From Ailurus styani (Eukaryota; Chordata; Mammalia; Carnivora; Ailuridae), in assembly GCA_002007465.1 (NCBI GenBank), contig LNAC01000003.1, positions 16,058,563 through 16,122,562 of the forward strand: a stretch of DNA of 64,000 bases, given 5' to 3'. The position numbers and the translations under genes were made by a program. This document shows positions 12,107-23,345 of this stretch, in pieces. The number at the start of each line of letters is the position of its first letter. Within the stretch, counting starts at the first letter, position 1. Under the pieces are notes generated by a model. The model ran no database searches. It saw nothing but the letters and a program-made list of their open reading frames with translations, and was not told the DNA's origin.

Positions 12107-12455
12107 CCCATTGGCTTTTAAAGGTAGATGTTTTGGAGGCTTGTCTCTCATGTGCAGTCCTTAAAAGCTGGGGTGCTCAAATGCGGAGTTCAATCCTTTT
12201 GCCCCTCAGGGAGAAGCTCCAGGTTTGAATTCCCTGCCAATTGTGGCTCACTGTGCTAGGGAGGGCTTTATAGGGAAATTGCATTTTAGCATTTACTACA
12301 TTCTTGGATATAGGTTTTCCTTGTTTGACATGTAGGAGTTTTTCTTGTTTGTTTGTTTTAATAGAGGAAATTGTTTCATATGTAGCTATAGATTTGGTAT
12401 GCCCATGGGAGGAGGTGAATTCAGGATCTTCCTATCTCACCATCTTGAACTGGCC
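12107..12455 (-). mobile_element. 5' end of the old L1, resumed
   Basis: Continues the 5' UTR interrupted at 5448: duplication CCCATTGGCTTTTA, then AGATGTTTTGGAGGCTTGTC, AAAGCTGGGGTGC and, at the end, GGAGGTGAATTCAGGATCTT with CACCATCTTGAAC. On the minus strand this is the GTTCAAGATGGTG start typical of an L1 5' terminus. Two broken parts together make one old element. Confidence 0.8.
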
Positions 12456-13460
12456 ATTCTTTGTTCTGTTTTGTTTTATTTTCTGTTTTTTTCGTTAGAT
12501 TATAAGTGCTTGCAAGTTATGGCCCTGCTTTATACCACTTATACCTAATTTCCACAAAGCACGCATCAGTATTTGATGTTCATAATGATATCATTGATAA
12601 TGGTGATCATTGCAAATAGGTTGCTGAATTTAGAACCAGAACACGTTATTAAAATATTATCTAAGTTTTCTATCTAAGTTATCTATGTGACAGCAGGCCT
12701 TCTTGTACTTGAGAAAGTGGATCTTTCATTTAGGAATATCATAATAATAATTAAGATAGCACAGTAATAATGACTAGTCTAAATATAATCTATAGCCAGA
12801 GTCTTGCAAAGTAACAAGAATGAAGAAAATGTCCTGTTGCTCTTTTGTTCATAGAATAGATCAAAGAACAAATTCATTGCTGTAAATAGAACTACTCACT
12901 GGGGCCTAAAAAAGTGTCAGAGATTTCAGAAAAGTAAAATTATTCTCTCAGAAGTGAACTATTTCTGAATAAATGAGAATATGTCTCCACCCATAACCAA
13001 AATATGCCGCTATAGAAATATTTTATAATGAACTGTATACACAATACATAATTATGTTTATGTCACAAACTTGATTTTCCTATTCTGAAATGTGTGAAAG
13101 AAAGCCAAAGGACCTAGAATGGCAGCTGGCCTCATGAAATGTATCATAGTTCAAATTTTTAAGAATACATGGAAACATCTATTGTCTATCTTCAATCTTT
13201 AGGGTCCACAATTTAAGATTTCCAGAACTCATTAAAATGTCAAATTTCAAAGCAATTTTCATTACTTGCAAAATCTCTCTACTCCCTTAAAATCAGTTAC
13301 TTAGTTCCTTATTTTTTTAATGAACAAGCAAAAGAAAAAATATTTTCTTTGAATGTAAATGTACTGTCAAATTACCCACTGTATGTCAAGAATGTTGAAA
13401 AAACTATTTTACTTATGAGGAACATTAAGTAAAACTAGAAGGGATAAAATTTTATAGCGA
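12456..13460. other. Unannotated AT-rich sequence
   Basis: No recognised repeat, coding frame or RNA. Base composition is AT-rich with no splice-flanked frame that I could support. Confidence 0.6.
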
Positions 13461-13645
13461 GAGGCACCTGGGTGGCTCAGTGGTTTAAGCCTCTGCCTTT
13501 GGCTCAGGTCATGACCTCGGGGTCTTGGGATCGAGCCCCACATCAGGCTCTCTGCTCAGCAGGGAGCCTGCTTCCCCCTACCTGTCTATCTGCCTACTGT
13601 GATCTCTCTCTCTGTCAAATAAATAAAAACTAAAATCTAAAAGAA
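13461..13645 (+). mobile_element. CAN-type SINE
   Basis: Head GAGGCACCTGGGTGGCTCAG with TTTAAGCCTCTGCC, as in the younger subfamily, and tail CAAATAAATAAAAAC. Similar flanks TTTTATAGCGA / GTTTATAGTGA mark the duplication. Confidence 0.93.
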
Positions 13646-13977
13646 AAAGTTTATAGTGATACATCAGAGCAAGTATCACATATGTTTTGAGACATAACTC
13701 TACCTCTTATACAAAATACCACTTAATATATGAAATAAAATGTAGAAGTCAACATGATGTTATAAAATTATACACACACACCAGAATAAATAATTCCAGG
13801 AATTATACAGTAAATATTTACAGTCCATATTCTTAGTACCTTGAAGATGGATTGAAGGGGGAGGCTCCATTTCATATAGAACTTACGAACTATCTTCACA
13901 TATACAAAGACAGCAATACACCAGATAAACCCTCAAGGTCCTTTTAATTTCTCTGTGCATAGTGACACATGATACTT

Positions 13978-14345
13978 TGTTTTTTGTAGGTTACTGAGGT
14001 ATAATTAACAAATAAAAATTGTATATAATCAAGATATACAACTTGATGTTTCAATCTATGAATACATTGTGAAATAATCTCTATAGTCTCTATATTTAAG
14101 CTAATTACTATATCCATAATTTTACACAGTTACTATTTTCTTGTTCATTTGGGTTTTTTTGTGGTGATAACACAAGATCTACCCACTTACCAAATTTAAA
14201 GTACATAATACAGTACTGTTAACTATAGTCACCTTGCTGTACATAGATGTCCAGAACTTATTCACCTTACATGACTGTAATTCTGTACTCCTCGACTAAA
14301 CGCCCCCCACTTCTCCCTTCTCCTGTTAAATATCATTGACTAGAG
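13978..14345 (-). mobile_element. Old L1 3' UTR (L1MA/L1MB-like)
   Basis: Contains TTACTGAGGTATAATTAACA, GTGATAACACAAGATCTACC, ACTATAGTCACCTTGCTGTA and TCCAGAACTTATTCACCTTA, phrases of the old eutherian L1 3' UTR in antisense. Heavily diverged. Subfamily is from memory. Confidence 0.75.
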
Positions 14346-14474
14346 TTAGTTATATGGTGTTTTATAATTATGTGAGATCTGGAAATGTAGGATAGTGGTA
14401 TTTAGTATGCATTAATTCCTCTGACAAAAATAGGCAAATGTAGAGAAAAATCTGAGAAGAAATTAAATTTTGTT

Positions 14475-14674
14475 TGTTTTTAAGATTTTATTTATTTATT
14501 TGACAGAGAGAGAGAGACACAGCAAGAGAGGGAACACCAGCGGGGGGAGTGGGAGAGGGAGAAGCAGCCTTTCACGCAGAGGAGAGAGCCCAATGCGGGG
14601 CTCGATCCCAGGATCCTGGGATCCTGACCTGACCTGAAGGCAGACGCTTAATGACTAAGCCAGCCAGGTGCCCC
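14475..14674 (-). mobile_element. CAN-type SINE
   Basis: Starts TTTTTAAGATTTTATTTATT, ends CCAGCCAGGTGCCCC. Target-site duplication GAAATTAAATTTTGTT (14459-14474) / GAAATGAAATTTTGTT (14675-14690), one mismatch. Confidence 0.95.
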
Positions 14675-14690
14675 GAAATGAAATTTTGTT

Positions 14691-15139
14691 AATAGTGATT
14701 AATTCCATCTAGTTAGACTACAGATGACTTTTTGAAAAGAATATTTTTAGTAACTTAAAAAATACTTTCTAGTGTTCTTAAAATTTCCTGAGCAGCTGTA
14801 TAAGAACAGAAAGTCTATAATATATTTTATTTTTATTATTAAAAAAGGTATAACAGGGTTTCCACATTGGCAAGCTTATACATACGTGAGTTTGGCTACT
14901 ATAAACAACTTAGAATAATTTGTAGGAAAAACACCATAACAATATTTGAACTCAAGACTCCCTAAGTTTGTGAATAAATAATGAAGTTGGCTGAAATTGA
15001 GTTGATAGATACCTGAACATAGAAGATGTTCAGTAGCTAAATATTATTTACTGAAACTGATAGTGCTTTACCTATTCAAGGCTACCCTCTAACAACTCCT
15101 GTTAGATGACCTACTAAGTCATATAAGTCTCTGAGCAAC
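14691..15139. other. Unannotated AT-rich sequence
   Basis: Nothing recognised on either strand. Confidence 0.55.
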
Positions 15140-15292
15140 TCTCTGAAATAGGTACAATCTCACAGTACCTACACAGGACATAGATAATGGTAAATTGCCC
15201 CAAATTATATAGATAGTCAGGAGCAAAATTAGAATTTGAAGTTAGGCAGTAAGGTTCCAGAATATATTAACCATTATGCTATTGAATCCTAA
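15140..15292 (-). mobile_element. MIR-like ancient SINE
   Basis: Layout of a reversed MIR: GAAATAGGTACAATCTCACA, then TAAATTGCCCCAAATTATAT, AGCAAAATTAGAATTTGAAG and TATTAACCATTATGCTATTG, matching the order of the antisense MIR core (lower strand TTACTGCCYAATTTC-like). Diverged, as expected for this old family. Confidence 0.5.
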
Positions 15293-15912
15293 AGTTTGAG
15301 AAATGAATTTTCAAAAACACCATCATATAGATAATAATTAATTTCTTTGGAGTATACAGTTTGGCAAAAAAAAAAGCAACAGTTAATATAAAGTGAAAAT
15401 GAAATTGATAGTATAAGCAGAGAGGATAGTTACCTTTAAACATAATGAATTATATTTTTTCTTAAGGATAGAATGAAAGAACAAATGAGAATAAGACAAC
15501 AAAAATTTTTTTAGATAAAGACAAAAGATATGAGTGTCCTGAGAGTGAGTATAGTAGAAGACTTATGCATTTAAGGAAAGGTCTTAAAACGAAGCCATAC
15601 AATGAAAAGAAAATAAATAAACTGACTAAAAAATGAGCAAAGTACTTAATAAATGTTTCTCCAAAGATTATATATATATATATATATTTATTTATATATG
15701 GATAATATATATATATATGGATAATATTGCATCACTACAGTCTTCTAAAGTATCAGCACTGCTGTTGAATATATGAGAAGAGTGTTTGAAGGAATAAATT
15801 AGTCAGAAAGAATAAATATCAGTGAATTTAAATCTAAGTCTGCTTTAATTTGAAGCACTTTTAAGTATATTACACTATAGCAACTAAAAATAGACAAAAG
15901 GCAAATGTATAC
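15293..15912. other. Unannotated AT-rich sequence with (TA)n
   Basis: No gene or identifiable repeat, apart from an imperfect TA microsatellite at about 15668-15718. Confidence 0.6.
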
Positions 15913-15926
15913 GGGGTGGAATGATT

Positions 15927-16046
15927 TTTTTTGCTTTAATACTTTTATTATAGAATTTTTCAAATTATAATTATCTTCTTTCTTTTTTATTATTTGCCCC
16001 AGGGGTACAGGTCTGTGAATCATCAGGTTTACACCTTTCATAGCAT
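15927..16046 (-). mobile_element. Very short 5'-truncated L1 3' end
   Basis: The segment TTATTATTTGCCCCAGGGGT...CTGTGAATCATCAGG is the reverse of a carnivore L1 3' UTR (same phrase at 18305-18345). It is framed by GGGGTGGAATGATT (15913-15926) and GGGGTGAAATGATT (16047-16060), so only about 120 bp including the T-rich tail were copied. Confidence 0.75.
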
Positions 16047-16060
16047 GGGGTGAAATGATT

Positions 16061-16360
16061 ATTAAAGGAGTGACATAAACTTCATGAACCTAAAATTGTT
16101 CTCTGCATATGACTCTAACATTTAATATGACAATTTTATCTAATGTTGACAAAAACTAAAAGTAATGAACCAAGTAATAATAAATAGTCCTTGTAAGAAC
16201 TAGTTAAGTCAACAACTGCCAAAATGCAGCAAGAAAATATATTGTAATGGCAAGTCAATACCAACTTTTTTTATATAATTCAAAGCTTTCTAAAGATATT
16301 TTCTGATAAAGGAATTAAAGGTTCAGCAATCTGAAACTTTGCTTTAAAGGTAAATTGAAG
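16061..16360. other. Unannotated AT-rich sequence
   Basis: About 300 bases with no recognised feature. Confidence 0.5.
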
Positions 16361-16470
16361 AGCTCCCAGCTGGCTCTGTTGGTGGTATGCTCAACTCTTG
16401 ATCTTGGGGTTGTGAGTTCAAGATTCACACTGGGTGTGGAGCCCACATAAATGAAAAGAAAAGAAAAACT
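16361..16470 (+). mobile_element. Short, old tRNA-derived CAN SINE
   Basis: Contains GCTGGCTCTGTTGGTGG, CTCTTGATCTTGGGGTTGTG and GAGTTCAAGATTCACACTGG, the older head type that lacks the long TC-rich body of the others. A-rich GAAAAGAAAAGAAAAACTG tail. Confidence 0.75.
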
Positions 16471-16737
16471 GAAAGGGATTATATTTTCACAAACTTTCAA
16501 AAAGCAAATCAAGAAATACTGTAGATGTTTTCTCAATTTGTGTAAAATTAGGCATTAAGTTATTTTATGTTCTACTGATTTTTGTATTTTTTATTTAATA
16601 TATAAAAATTCAGGTCCTCATATATTTTGAAAGGTCATAGTTAATTGAGTGCTTATGTGAATCCCTCTTACATTTAATAAGCACAATACAATACTACAAA
16701 AATAATATTGCTAAAATATTTTCTATTAAGACTTTTT

Positions 16738-16922
16738 AAAATGTTTAAAGATTTTATTTATTTATTAGAGAGAGAGAGAGGAAGCACAAGCAGGGGGAGG
16801 GGTAGAGGGAGAAGGATGCTCCCCACTGAGCAGAGAACCCAACACAGAGCTTGATCCCAGCACCCTGAGATCATGACCTGAGCTAAAGTAGATGCTTAAC
16901 CATCTGAGCCACCCAGGCACTC
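16738..16922 (-). mobile_element. CAN-type SINE, first of an adjacent pair
   Basis: TTTAAAGATTTTATTTATTT to GAGCCACCCAGGCACTC. Exact target-site duplication CTATTAAGACTTTTT (16723-16737 / 16923-16937). Confidence 0.95.
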
Positions 16923-16938
16923 CTATTAAGACTTTTTT

Positions 16939-17170
16939 TTAAAAGATGTATTTATTTTAGAGAGAGAGAGCATGTGTATGAACTTGAGGGTGAGGGGCAG
17001 AGGGAGAGGGAGAGAGAGAAAATCTCAAGCAGACTCCCAGCTGAGCACAGAGCCTGATGTGGGGCTCCGTGTGAGGCTCAGCCTGGGCCTTGCTCTCATG
17101 ACCCAGGGATCATGACCTGGGCTGGTATCAAGAGTTGAATGCTTAACTGAATGAGCCACCCAGGCACCCC
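16939..17170 (-). mobile_element. Older CAN-type SINE next to the first
   Basis: Longer form (about 230 bp) with GAGAGCATGTGTATGAACTTG and GCTTAACTGAATGAGCCACC. It lies directly after the younger SINE, whose insertion point was in or beside the older copy's poly(T) end. Confidence 0.9.
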
Positions 17171-18284
17171 AAGTTTTTCTTCAATATGTTTCTACACTTG
17201 TTTGTGTTCCTTCAAATTTATTTTCACATGTATTTGCTCATTATGATAAAGTGGCTTTAGAATATATTTTTTTATATATCTAGGTTGAAAATATCACTAA
17301 CAATGAGTAAGTTTAATTTCTGTATTTAAATGATGCCATGTTTTAGGGTAATGTGTAACATATTTTAAAGTACAATATAAAAGGCTTGCAGTAATTTTCC
17401 TAAAAATAAATGAACAGCTTAATGACTTATTTTGAATTGAACTCCCATATAACCACCACCCAGGTCAAGAAATAGAATATTGCTTTATAGTTGAGACTAA
17501 CCAAAATTTTCTGTAAAAATACATACATTTCATAACACAGCCTTTATGAGAGTTGAGTTTAATTCCTCTTCTAAGGGATTTTTGAAATATTTTAGCTAAC
17601 ATAATTACATAGAAACGTATATAAACTTCAAACAACATGCCTTTACAAGTCCTTGTTTTCCCTGTAGGAAGCCCAAAAATTTGATTTAAAGAATTTAAAA
17701 TTTTGTCTTGCATTCTCTATCTAAGCATCTGTGGCAGGAATACTCCTGACATGGTATTTATTCTTACCATTTATTGTTACATCAGCAGAAGCACAGAACA
17801 ATGATGCCTCAGATCAGTTTTTAATTGTGATGAGAAATTATTCACTAACAGTCACTCAAGTTGCAAACCTAATAAACAGAAATGGACCCATTCTTCATCC
17901 CAAATAATGGCAAATTTTTAAAAGAAAATAATGGAAAAGGAGATACATTTATGCATATATTACTGAACCCAGGAAATTCTGAAATTGATGATTCTGATGA
18001 TACTGATATATCATGAATAGTACATCTTGTTGATTGTTGTTCATTTAAAAAGGCACTTCTAAGTTCAAATGTCAAGGAATTATCAGTGAGTTGTCCATGC
18101 TTTTTCATATAACTCTTTGCTGTTATTTGTGTTAGACTACTCTCTTTGCTTAGAAAATATTTTCATCAATTCCATCTTCCCCTTTCCTTATGTAATATAC
18201 AAAATTTGGATCAAAATATGTTAATCTAGTCTCTAAGTCTTGCTGTGCATTTAAGTCATTTTTATTTAGTTTTTCAGTGCTTTT
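17171..18284. other. Mostly unannotated; possible L1M trace
   Basis: At about 17430-17475 the phrase ACCACCACCCAGGTCAAGAA resembles an old L1 3' UTR, too short to place. The rest shows no gene or repeat. No open frame has homology that I recognise. Confidence 0.45.
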
Positions 18285-18298
18285 TATTTTCTACTTTT

Positions 18299-18776
18299 TT
18301 AAACATGTATTATTTGTTTCAGGGGTATAGGTCTGTGATTCATCAGTCTTATGCAATTCACAGCACTCACCATAGCACATACCCTCCTCAATGTCCATCA
18401 CCCAGCCACCCCATCCCTCCTAGCCCCCTCCTCTCCAGCAACCCTCAGTTTATTTCCTGAGATTAAAATCTCTTATGGTTTGTCTCCATCCCTGATTTTT
18501 TCTTGTTTCATTTTTCCCTCCCTTCCCCTATGGTCTTCTGTTTTGTTTCTCAAATTCCTCATATCAGTGAGATCATATGATAATTGTCTTTCTCTCATTA
18601 AGTTATTTTGCTTAGCATAATACCTTCTAGTTCCATCCATGTCATTGCAAATGGCAAGATTTTTGGTTTTTTTATGGCTGCATAATATTCCATTGTATAT
18701 ATATACCACATCTTCTTTATCCATCCATTTGTTGATGGACATCTAGGCTCTTTCCATAGTTTGGCTATTGTGAATC
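18299..18776 (-). mobile_element. 5'-truncated L1 3' end
   Basis: Reverse-complemented carnivore L1: 3' UTR start (ATTATTTGTTTCAGGGGTA), then the ORF2 C-terminus. The minus-strand frame includes WIKKMWYIYTMEYYAAIKK and TWMELEGIMLSKIT, the conserved ORF2p tail. Exact duplication TATTTTCTACTTTT (18285-18298 / 18777-18790). Confidence 0.95.
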
Positions 18777-18790
18777 TATTTTCTACTTTT

Positions 18791-19730
18791 AAGTCAAACC
18801 TAACCAAGTGTTTTTCATGACTACCTATTGTTAGATTGCTTCTTTGTTTACTACTCAAATTGAGTATCTTTTATTTTATTTTTAACTCTCCTCCTTATAC
18901 CTTATTAATCTGCTTTATCATCCCCATGTATCCATTCTTTAATTTTGATGTACATTGTTTACTGTGCCTTCCAGATGATGGATATCATTTGGTCCTTCAT
19001 GTTTAACTGCTGGCCATCTTTTACATTGTTAAAATATTCATAGACGGAGGAACAGAAGAGGATTACGGAAATAAATTCAATGGAAAATAAAAGAGGGATC
19101 CTTTAGAAATACCAATGGTTAAATGATTGACATAAATTCTTTTAACTGGCAATAATAAATGTAATTGAGTGAAATATCAAACAAATGCAAGCCACTATAT
19201 CAGAATGAAAATATACATTTTTGTTTTAATTAGAAAAGTCAATTTTGTGAATGAACAAGGCCTGAAAGTGGTGGTTATAGAGCATGGTTATGACCAAATG
19301 ATAGTAACTATGTAGGATTTATTATAATTTTTATCTCTCAAAATCCTATTCATATTCAATTCAATTTCTCACTGGTACTAAAGCAATCCTTATGAAAAGC
19401 AAAACTGATAATGTTACTTCCGTGTAATTCCAATGTAATAAAACTGCCTTCCAGGTGGTTGGTTGACCACACTGGAGAACAGTACACATCAGATGGTCAC
19501 TAATAGGCATTCAACAGTGACTATAGCCAAAATGTGAAGCCTTTAATGAATAGACATCCATGTTTCTGAACCCATGCACTGCCACCCCTGCCATTTTTTA
19601 ATGAATCTATTGCCAAGGATTGAATGGTTGGGGAAAAAGGTTGATTGTTTTCCACAAAAGAGATAATCTGGTATACCTTGTTTTTTTTTTTTAGAGTCTC
19701 TTCTGAGATGCTTTTTGTTGACTATTCACC
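18791..19730. other. Unannotated sequence
   Basis: No recognised gene or repeat. Confidence 0.55.
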
Positions 19731-19745
19731 TAATATTCAATAAAT

Positions 19746-19947
19746 AGGGGCACCTGGGTGACTCAGTTGATTAAGCATCTGCCTTCAACTCAGCTCATGA
19801 TCCCGGGGTCCTGGGATTGAGCCCTACTTTGGGCTCCTTGCTCAGCAGGGAGCCTGCTTTTCCCTCTGCCTGCTGCTCCCCTTGTTTGTGTGCTTTCTCG
19901 CTCCCTCTCTCTCCATCTCTGACAAATAAATAAAATCTTTAAAAAAA
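19746..19947 (+). mobile_element. CAN-type SINE
   Basis: Head GGGGCACCTGGGTGACTCAG, tail CAAATAAATAAAATCTTT. Duplication TAATATTCAATAAAT (19731-19745) / TAATATTCAACAAAT (19948-19962). Confidence 0.95.
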
Positions 19948-19962
19948 TAATATTCAACAAAT

Positions 19963-20699
19963 ATTTTGAGAAAACAGTTTGTTTTTTTTTTACCTTTTTG
20001 AGTCTAACCACATGTCTCCCTACTAAACTTCTAATCATTTTTCTTTGAAGTCCCTCATCATCCACCCATACAGTTAGCTACTGTCCATGAATAGTTATAG
20101 ATCTGAATCTTCAGGTTAAGAGGAAAAACACCTGCCTGTGAAAGTAGATTTGCCTTCACCACTGTCTTTTAAGGACCACCATGATAAGACTGCAGTACTG
20201 CAGCTGATCTATTTGGTGATCTCACCACATCTGCAAAACCATCAATAAACTAGGCTTAAGTTATTTCATCCTTTGTAATTTATTTATAATCAATTCCTAC
20301 TGAAGCAATAGGTTCAGGTTGAGAAAGAAAAAGCAAGATATCAGGAATAGCTGTCATGGATATTTGGTCCTTTGTTCAAGTAACTTACTCATAATGTCAG
20401 GACCTGCTTGAACATACTGATTGCTCTGCATGTCCACTTTCATGGCTTCGTGCATCTAACCACACAGTTTATGATGGGCACTTAAGTTGTATAGAATCCT
20501 GGTGGTTAATTGTCATACATTCAGTCCACTAACTCTCAATTAGTAGCTAAAAGATGTTTCTCAAAAGTAGACTAATCACCTGCAGAAGATGGCATGCTTT
20601 GTTTCAAAATCCTAAAGACCTATGGAACTAATTGTAAACAACTAGAAAAGGAAGCAGTGATTTGTAGGAGCCAGTATAGGTTCTATATGATTCAGCTTT
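19963..20699. other. Unannotated sequence
   Basis: No recognised gene or repeat in this stretch. Confidence 0.5.
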
Positions 20700-21190
20700 T
20701 ACAGTGTTTTCTATAGCCAGTGTAAAAATCATCACAAACTTAGTGGCTTAAAAAAAAAAACAAATTTATTTTTTACTTATAGTTTTATAAATCCAAAGTC
20801 TGACATAGGTCTCACCAAAGTCATGGTGGCATCAGGACTGTATTTCTTCCTGAAGCTTAAGGAGAAAATCTGCTTATTTGCATTTTCCAGGTAATACTGC
20901 TATGATTTACATTGATTTTTGCCCCTTCATCTTCAAAGCCAGAAAGAGTTGAGTCTTCTACCATCACATTTTTGGATGCTTCTGCTGTGGTCACATCTCT
21001 GAAGGAGAGCTTCAAAGAGCTCATGTGACTAAATTGGGTCTATTTGGTTAATTCATACCCACGCATCTCAAGATCTGTAATCTTTAACCACATTTGCAAT
21101 GTTCCTGTTTCCATGTAAAGTAAAATACTCAACAGGTTCTGGGGTTTAGGGTGTGGACATTTTTGGGGGGCCATTTTGTGTCTACCTCAA
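20700..21190 (+). mobile_element. MaLR-type LTR (MLT1-like)
   Basis: Contains CACAAACTTAGTGGCTTAAA, AGTTTTATAAATCCAAAGTC, ATCTTCAAAGCCAGAAAGAG and a TTTGGGGGGCCATTTTGTGT end, the order seen in MLT1-class LTRs. Diverged and without flanking duplication. The precise family is uncertain. Confidence 0.6.
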
Positions 21191-22587
21191 TAAAGTTTAT
21201 ATAAAGGGCCATGATGTTTAAGTAAAACTTAAACAGGATTTTATATTTAGTGCTTTTGCTTTCACTTCTTATCAACAAATGGAGATAAGCCATTGCAAGA
21301 CTTTTCATAACAAAAACTCAATTTTTCTTACTACTTCAGAGAAATATTGCTTTTGGAAGATGTGTTTGCTTTTATGATTCCTCTTTTTTTTTTTTTTTCA
21401 AATTCTCAGATCCAAACCAGATCTGGGGAAGCTGTATTGGCTGTCCATGCATCTTACTCACACTATTGTTAACTTGGGATCTAGGTGTCCCACTTTAGGA
21501 TATGGCTTTTATCTAAAGAGATAGAATTTGTAGGCTCTATCAGAGTCACAGGCACAGCAACTTCTTCCTAGTGCTGGAGGCCCCATCCCTTTCAGAAAGC
21601 TCCTGTTTGTTTTACTTCCTTTTTCACTAATAATGATGATTTTCATTTTGTCTCTCATACTGTGTTGCTCTGATTGATTTGCAAATCCAGCACGATGATT
21701 TATATCATCTCTACACTGAAATTGCATACTTGCTCTTAGATACTACATCCAAACTACCAAAGTTCTATTATGGGGTACAAAAGCATACCAAGAAATCTGT
21801 GAAGTTTCCTTCAGTTTTAGATATCAAAACTTACATTTTCACTTACTATCAGGTATAAAATAAAAATGATCTTTTGTCACATGTATATACCAGCTCTTTG
21901 AAAACAAAAAGTAAAAAAAAGAAACCCAGGGTAATTATTCCTGGGGGCATTTTAGATATGGATCAGAAAGAGATTCTGTTGGTCATACCACCCCTTTCAC
22001 TCAGAGTGTAGAGTTTTCAGTATGTGAAATATAGTTCTGTTAAATCTCTCTGGTTATGGGTCTCATTGTAAATCAATTTCCCACAAATTGAAGTAATTCA
22101 TTTAGCAACTGACTTTCAAATTCTCTGCCTCAACTTGAATCAGTGTAGGCAAGAAACCCATAAACAGAGAATTTTTTTTCATGGTGCCCATGCACGTATA
22201 AGTGTGACAGCCACTAGTGGGTAACACTTGACATAGTGAGAAAGGAAAGGGGAGACCAGAGAATGTTTTATAAATTCTCATAAATGTATTTGCAAAAGTT
22301 CTAAGATTATGATTTTAGGGCTGTGCCTATTTGAATAGTATCTTTAAAAACTGCATTTGAAGACATATTTCCTATTAAGATCATTGAACAGAGATGTCCC
22401 ATTTAGTTTTAACAACTTTTGCTATCTTGGCCCAGAAGAATCACACTTTAATTATTTATAGGAGCTGTTCTTTCCCCTTGTATAAATTTTCTCATTAAAA
22501 CAAAACAGTACATAACAAGAAGAAAATAAAATTACAAAAAATGTTCCTCCTTGGTATAGCTTGAAGAGTGACAACACCTGCACTTAA
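21191..22587. other. Unannotated sequence
   Basis: No gene or repeat recognised apart from short homopolymers (a T-run near 21385). Confidence 0.5.
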
Positions 22588-22602
22588 AAATAGCCATAAT
22601 AT

Positions 22603-22790
22603 GGGGCGCCTGGGTGGCTCAGTCATTAAGCCTCTGCCTTCAGCTCAGGTCATGATCCCAGGGTCCTAGAATCGAGTCCCACATAGGATTCCCTGCTCTG
22701 TGGGAAGCCTATTTTCCCTCTCCCACCCCTCCTCCCTTGTCTTCCCTCTCTTGCTGTGTCTGTGTGAAAAAATTAAAAAGATATTTAAAA
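22603..22790 (+). mobile_element. CAN-type SINE
   Basis: Head GGGGCGCCTGGGTGGCTCAG. Duplication AAATAGCCATAATAT (22588-22602) / AAATATCCATAATAT (22791-22805). Confidence 0.95.
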
Positions 22791-22924
22791 AAATATCCAT
22801 AATATATCGACAAGTGCTCTAGGACACTTATTTTTTTAGATTATATTCTAAGACCACTATTTTTTTTTTCCAAATTATTCCAGGCTTGGCCACTGGCAAC
22901 TCTTTCATGTTGACTCTATTTTTT

Positions 22925-23345
22925 TCATATACTTTCTTTCTTCTTCTTCTTCCCCCTCCCTCCTCCCCCCTCCTCCATCGCCNNNNNNNNNNNNNNNNNN
23001 NNNNNNNNNNNNNNNNNNNNNNNNNNNNNNNNNNNNNNNNNNNNNNNNNNNNNNNNNNNNNNNNNNNNNNNNNNNNNNNNNNNNNNNNNNNNNNNNNNNN
23101 NNNNNNNNNNNNNNNNNNNNNNNNNNNNNNNNNNNNNNNNNNNNNNNNNNNNNNNNNNNNNNNNNNNNNNNNNNNNNNNNNNNNNNNNNNNNNNNNNNNN
23201 NNNNNNNNNNCTCCCCCTCCTTCCCCTCCTCCCACCTCACTCCCTTTCTTCCCATCCTTCCCCTCCTCCTTTCCCTTCTTCTTCTTCCTTCCTCTTTCCT
23301 TCTCCTCCCTCTTCTTCTCCATCTCCTTCTTCCCCTTCCTATTTT
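22925..23345. repeat. Polypyrimidine (CTT/CCT)n tract with assembly gap
   Basis: Almost pure C/T on the plus strand (CTTCTTCTTCTTCCCCCTCC) on both sides of an N-run at 22983-23210 (228 bases). Open frames across it are low-complexity artefacts. True length is unknown. Confidence 0.95.
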
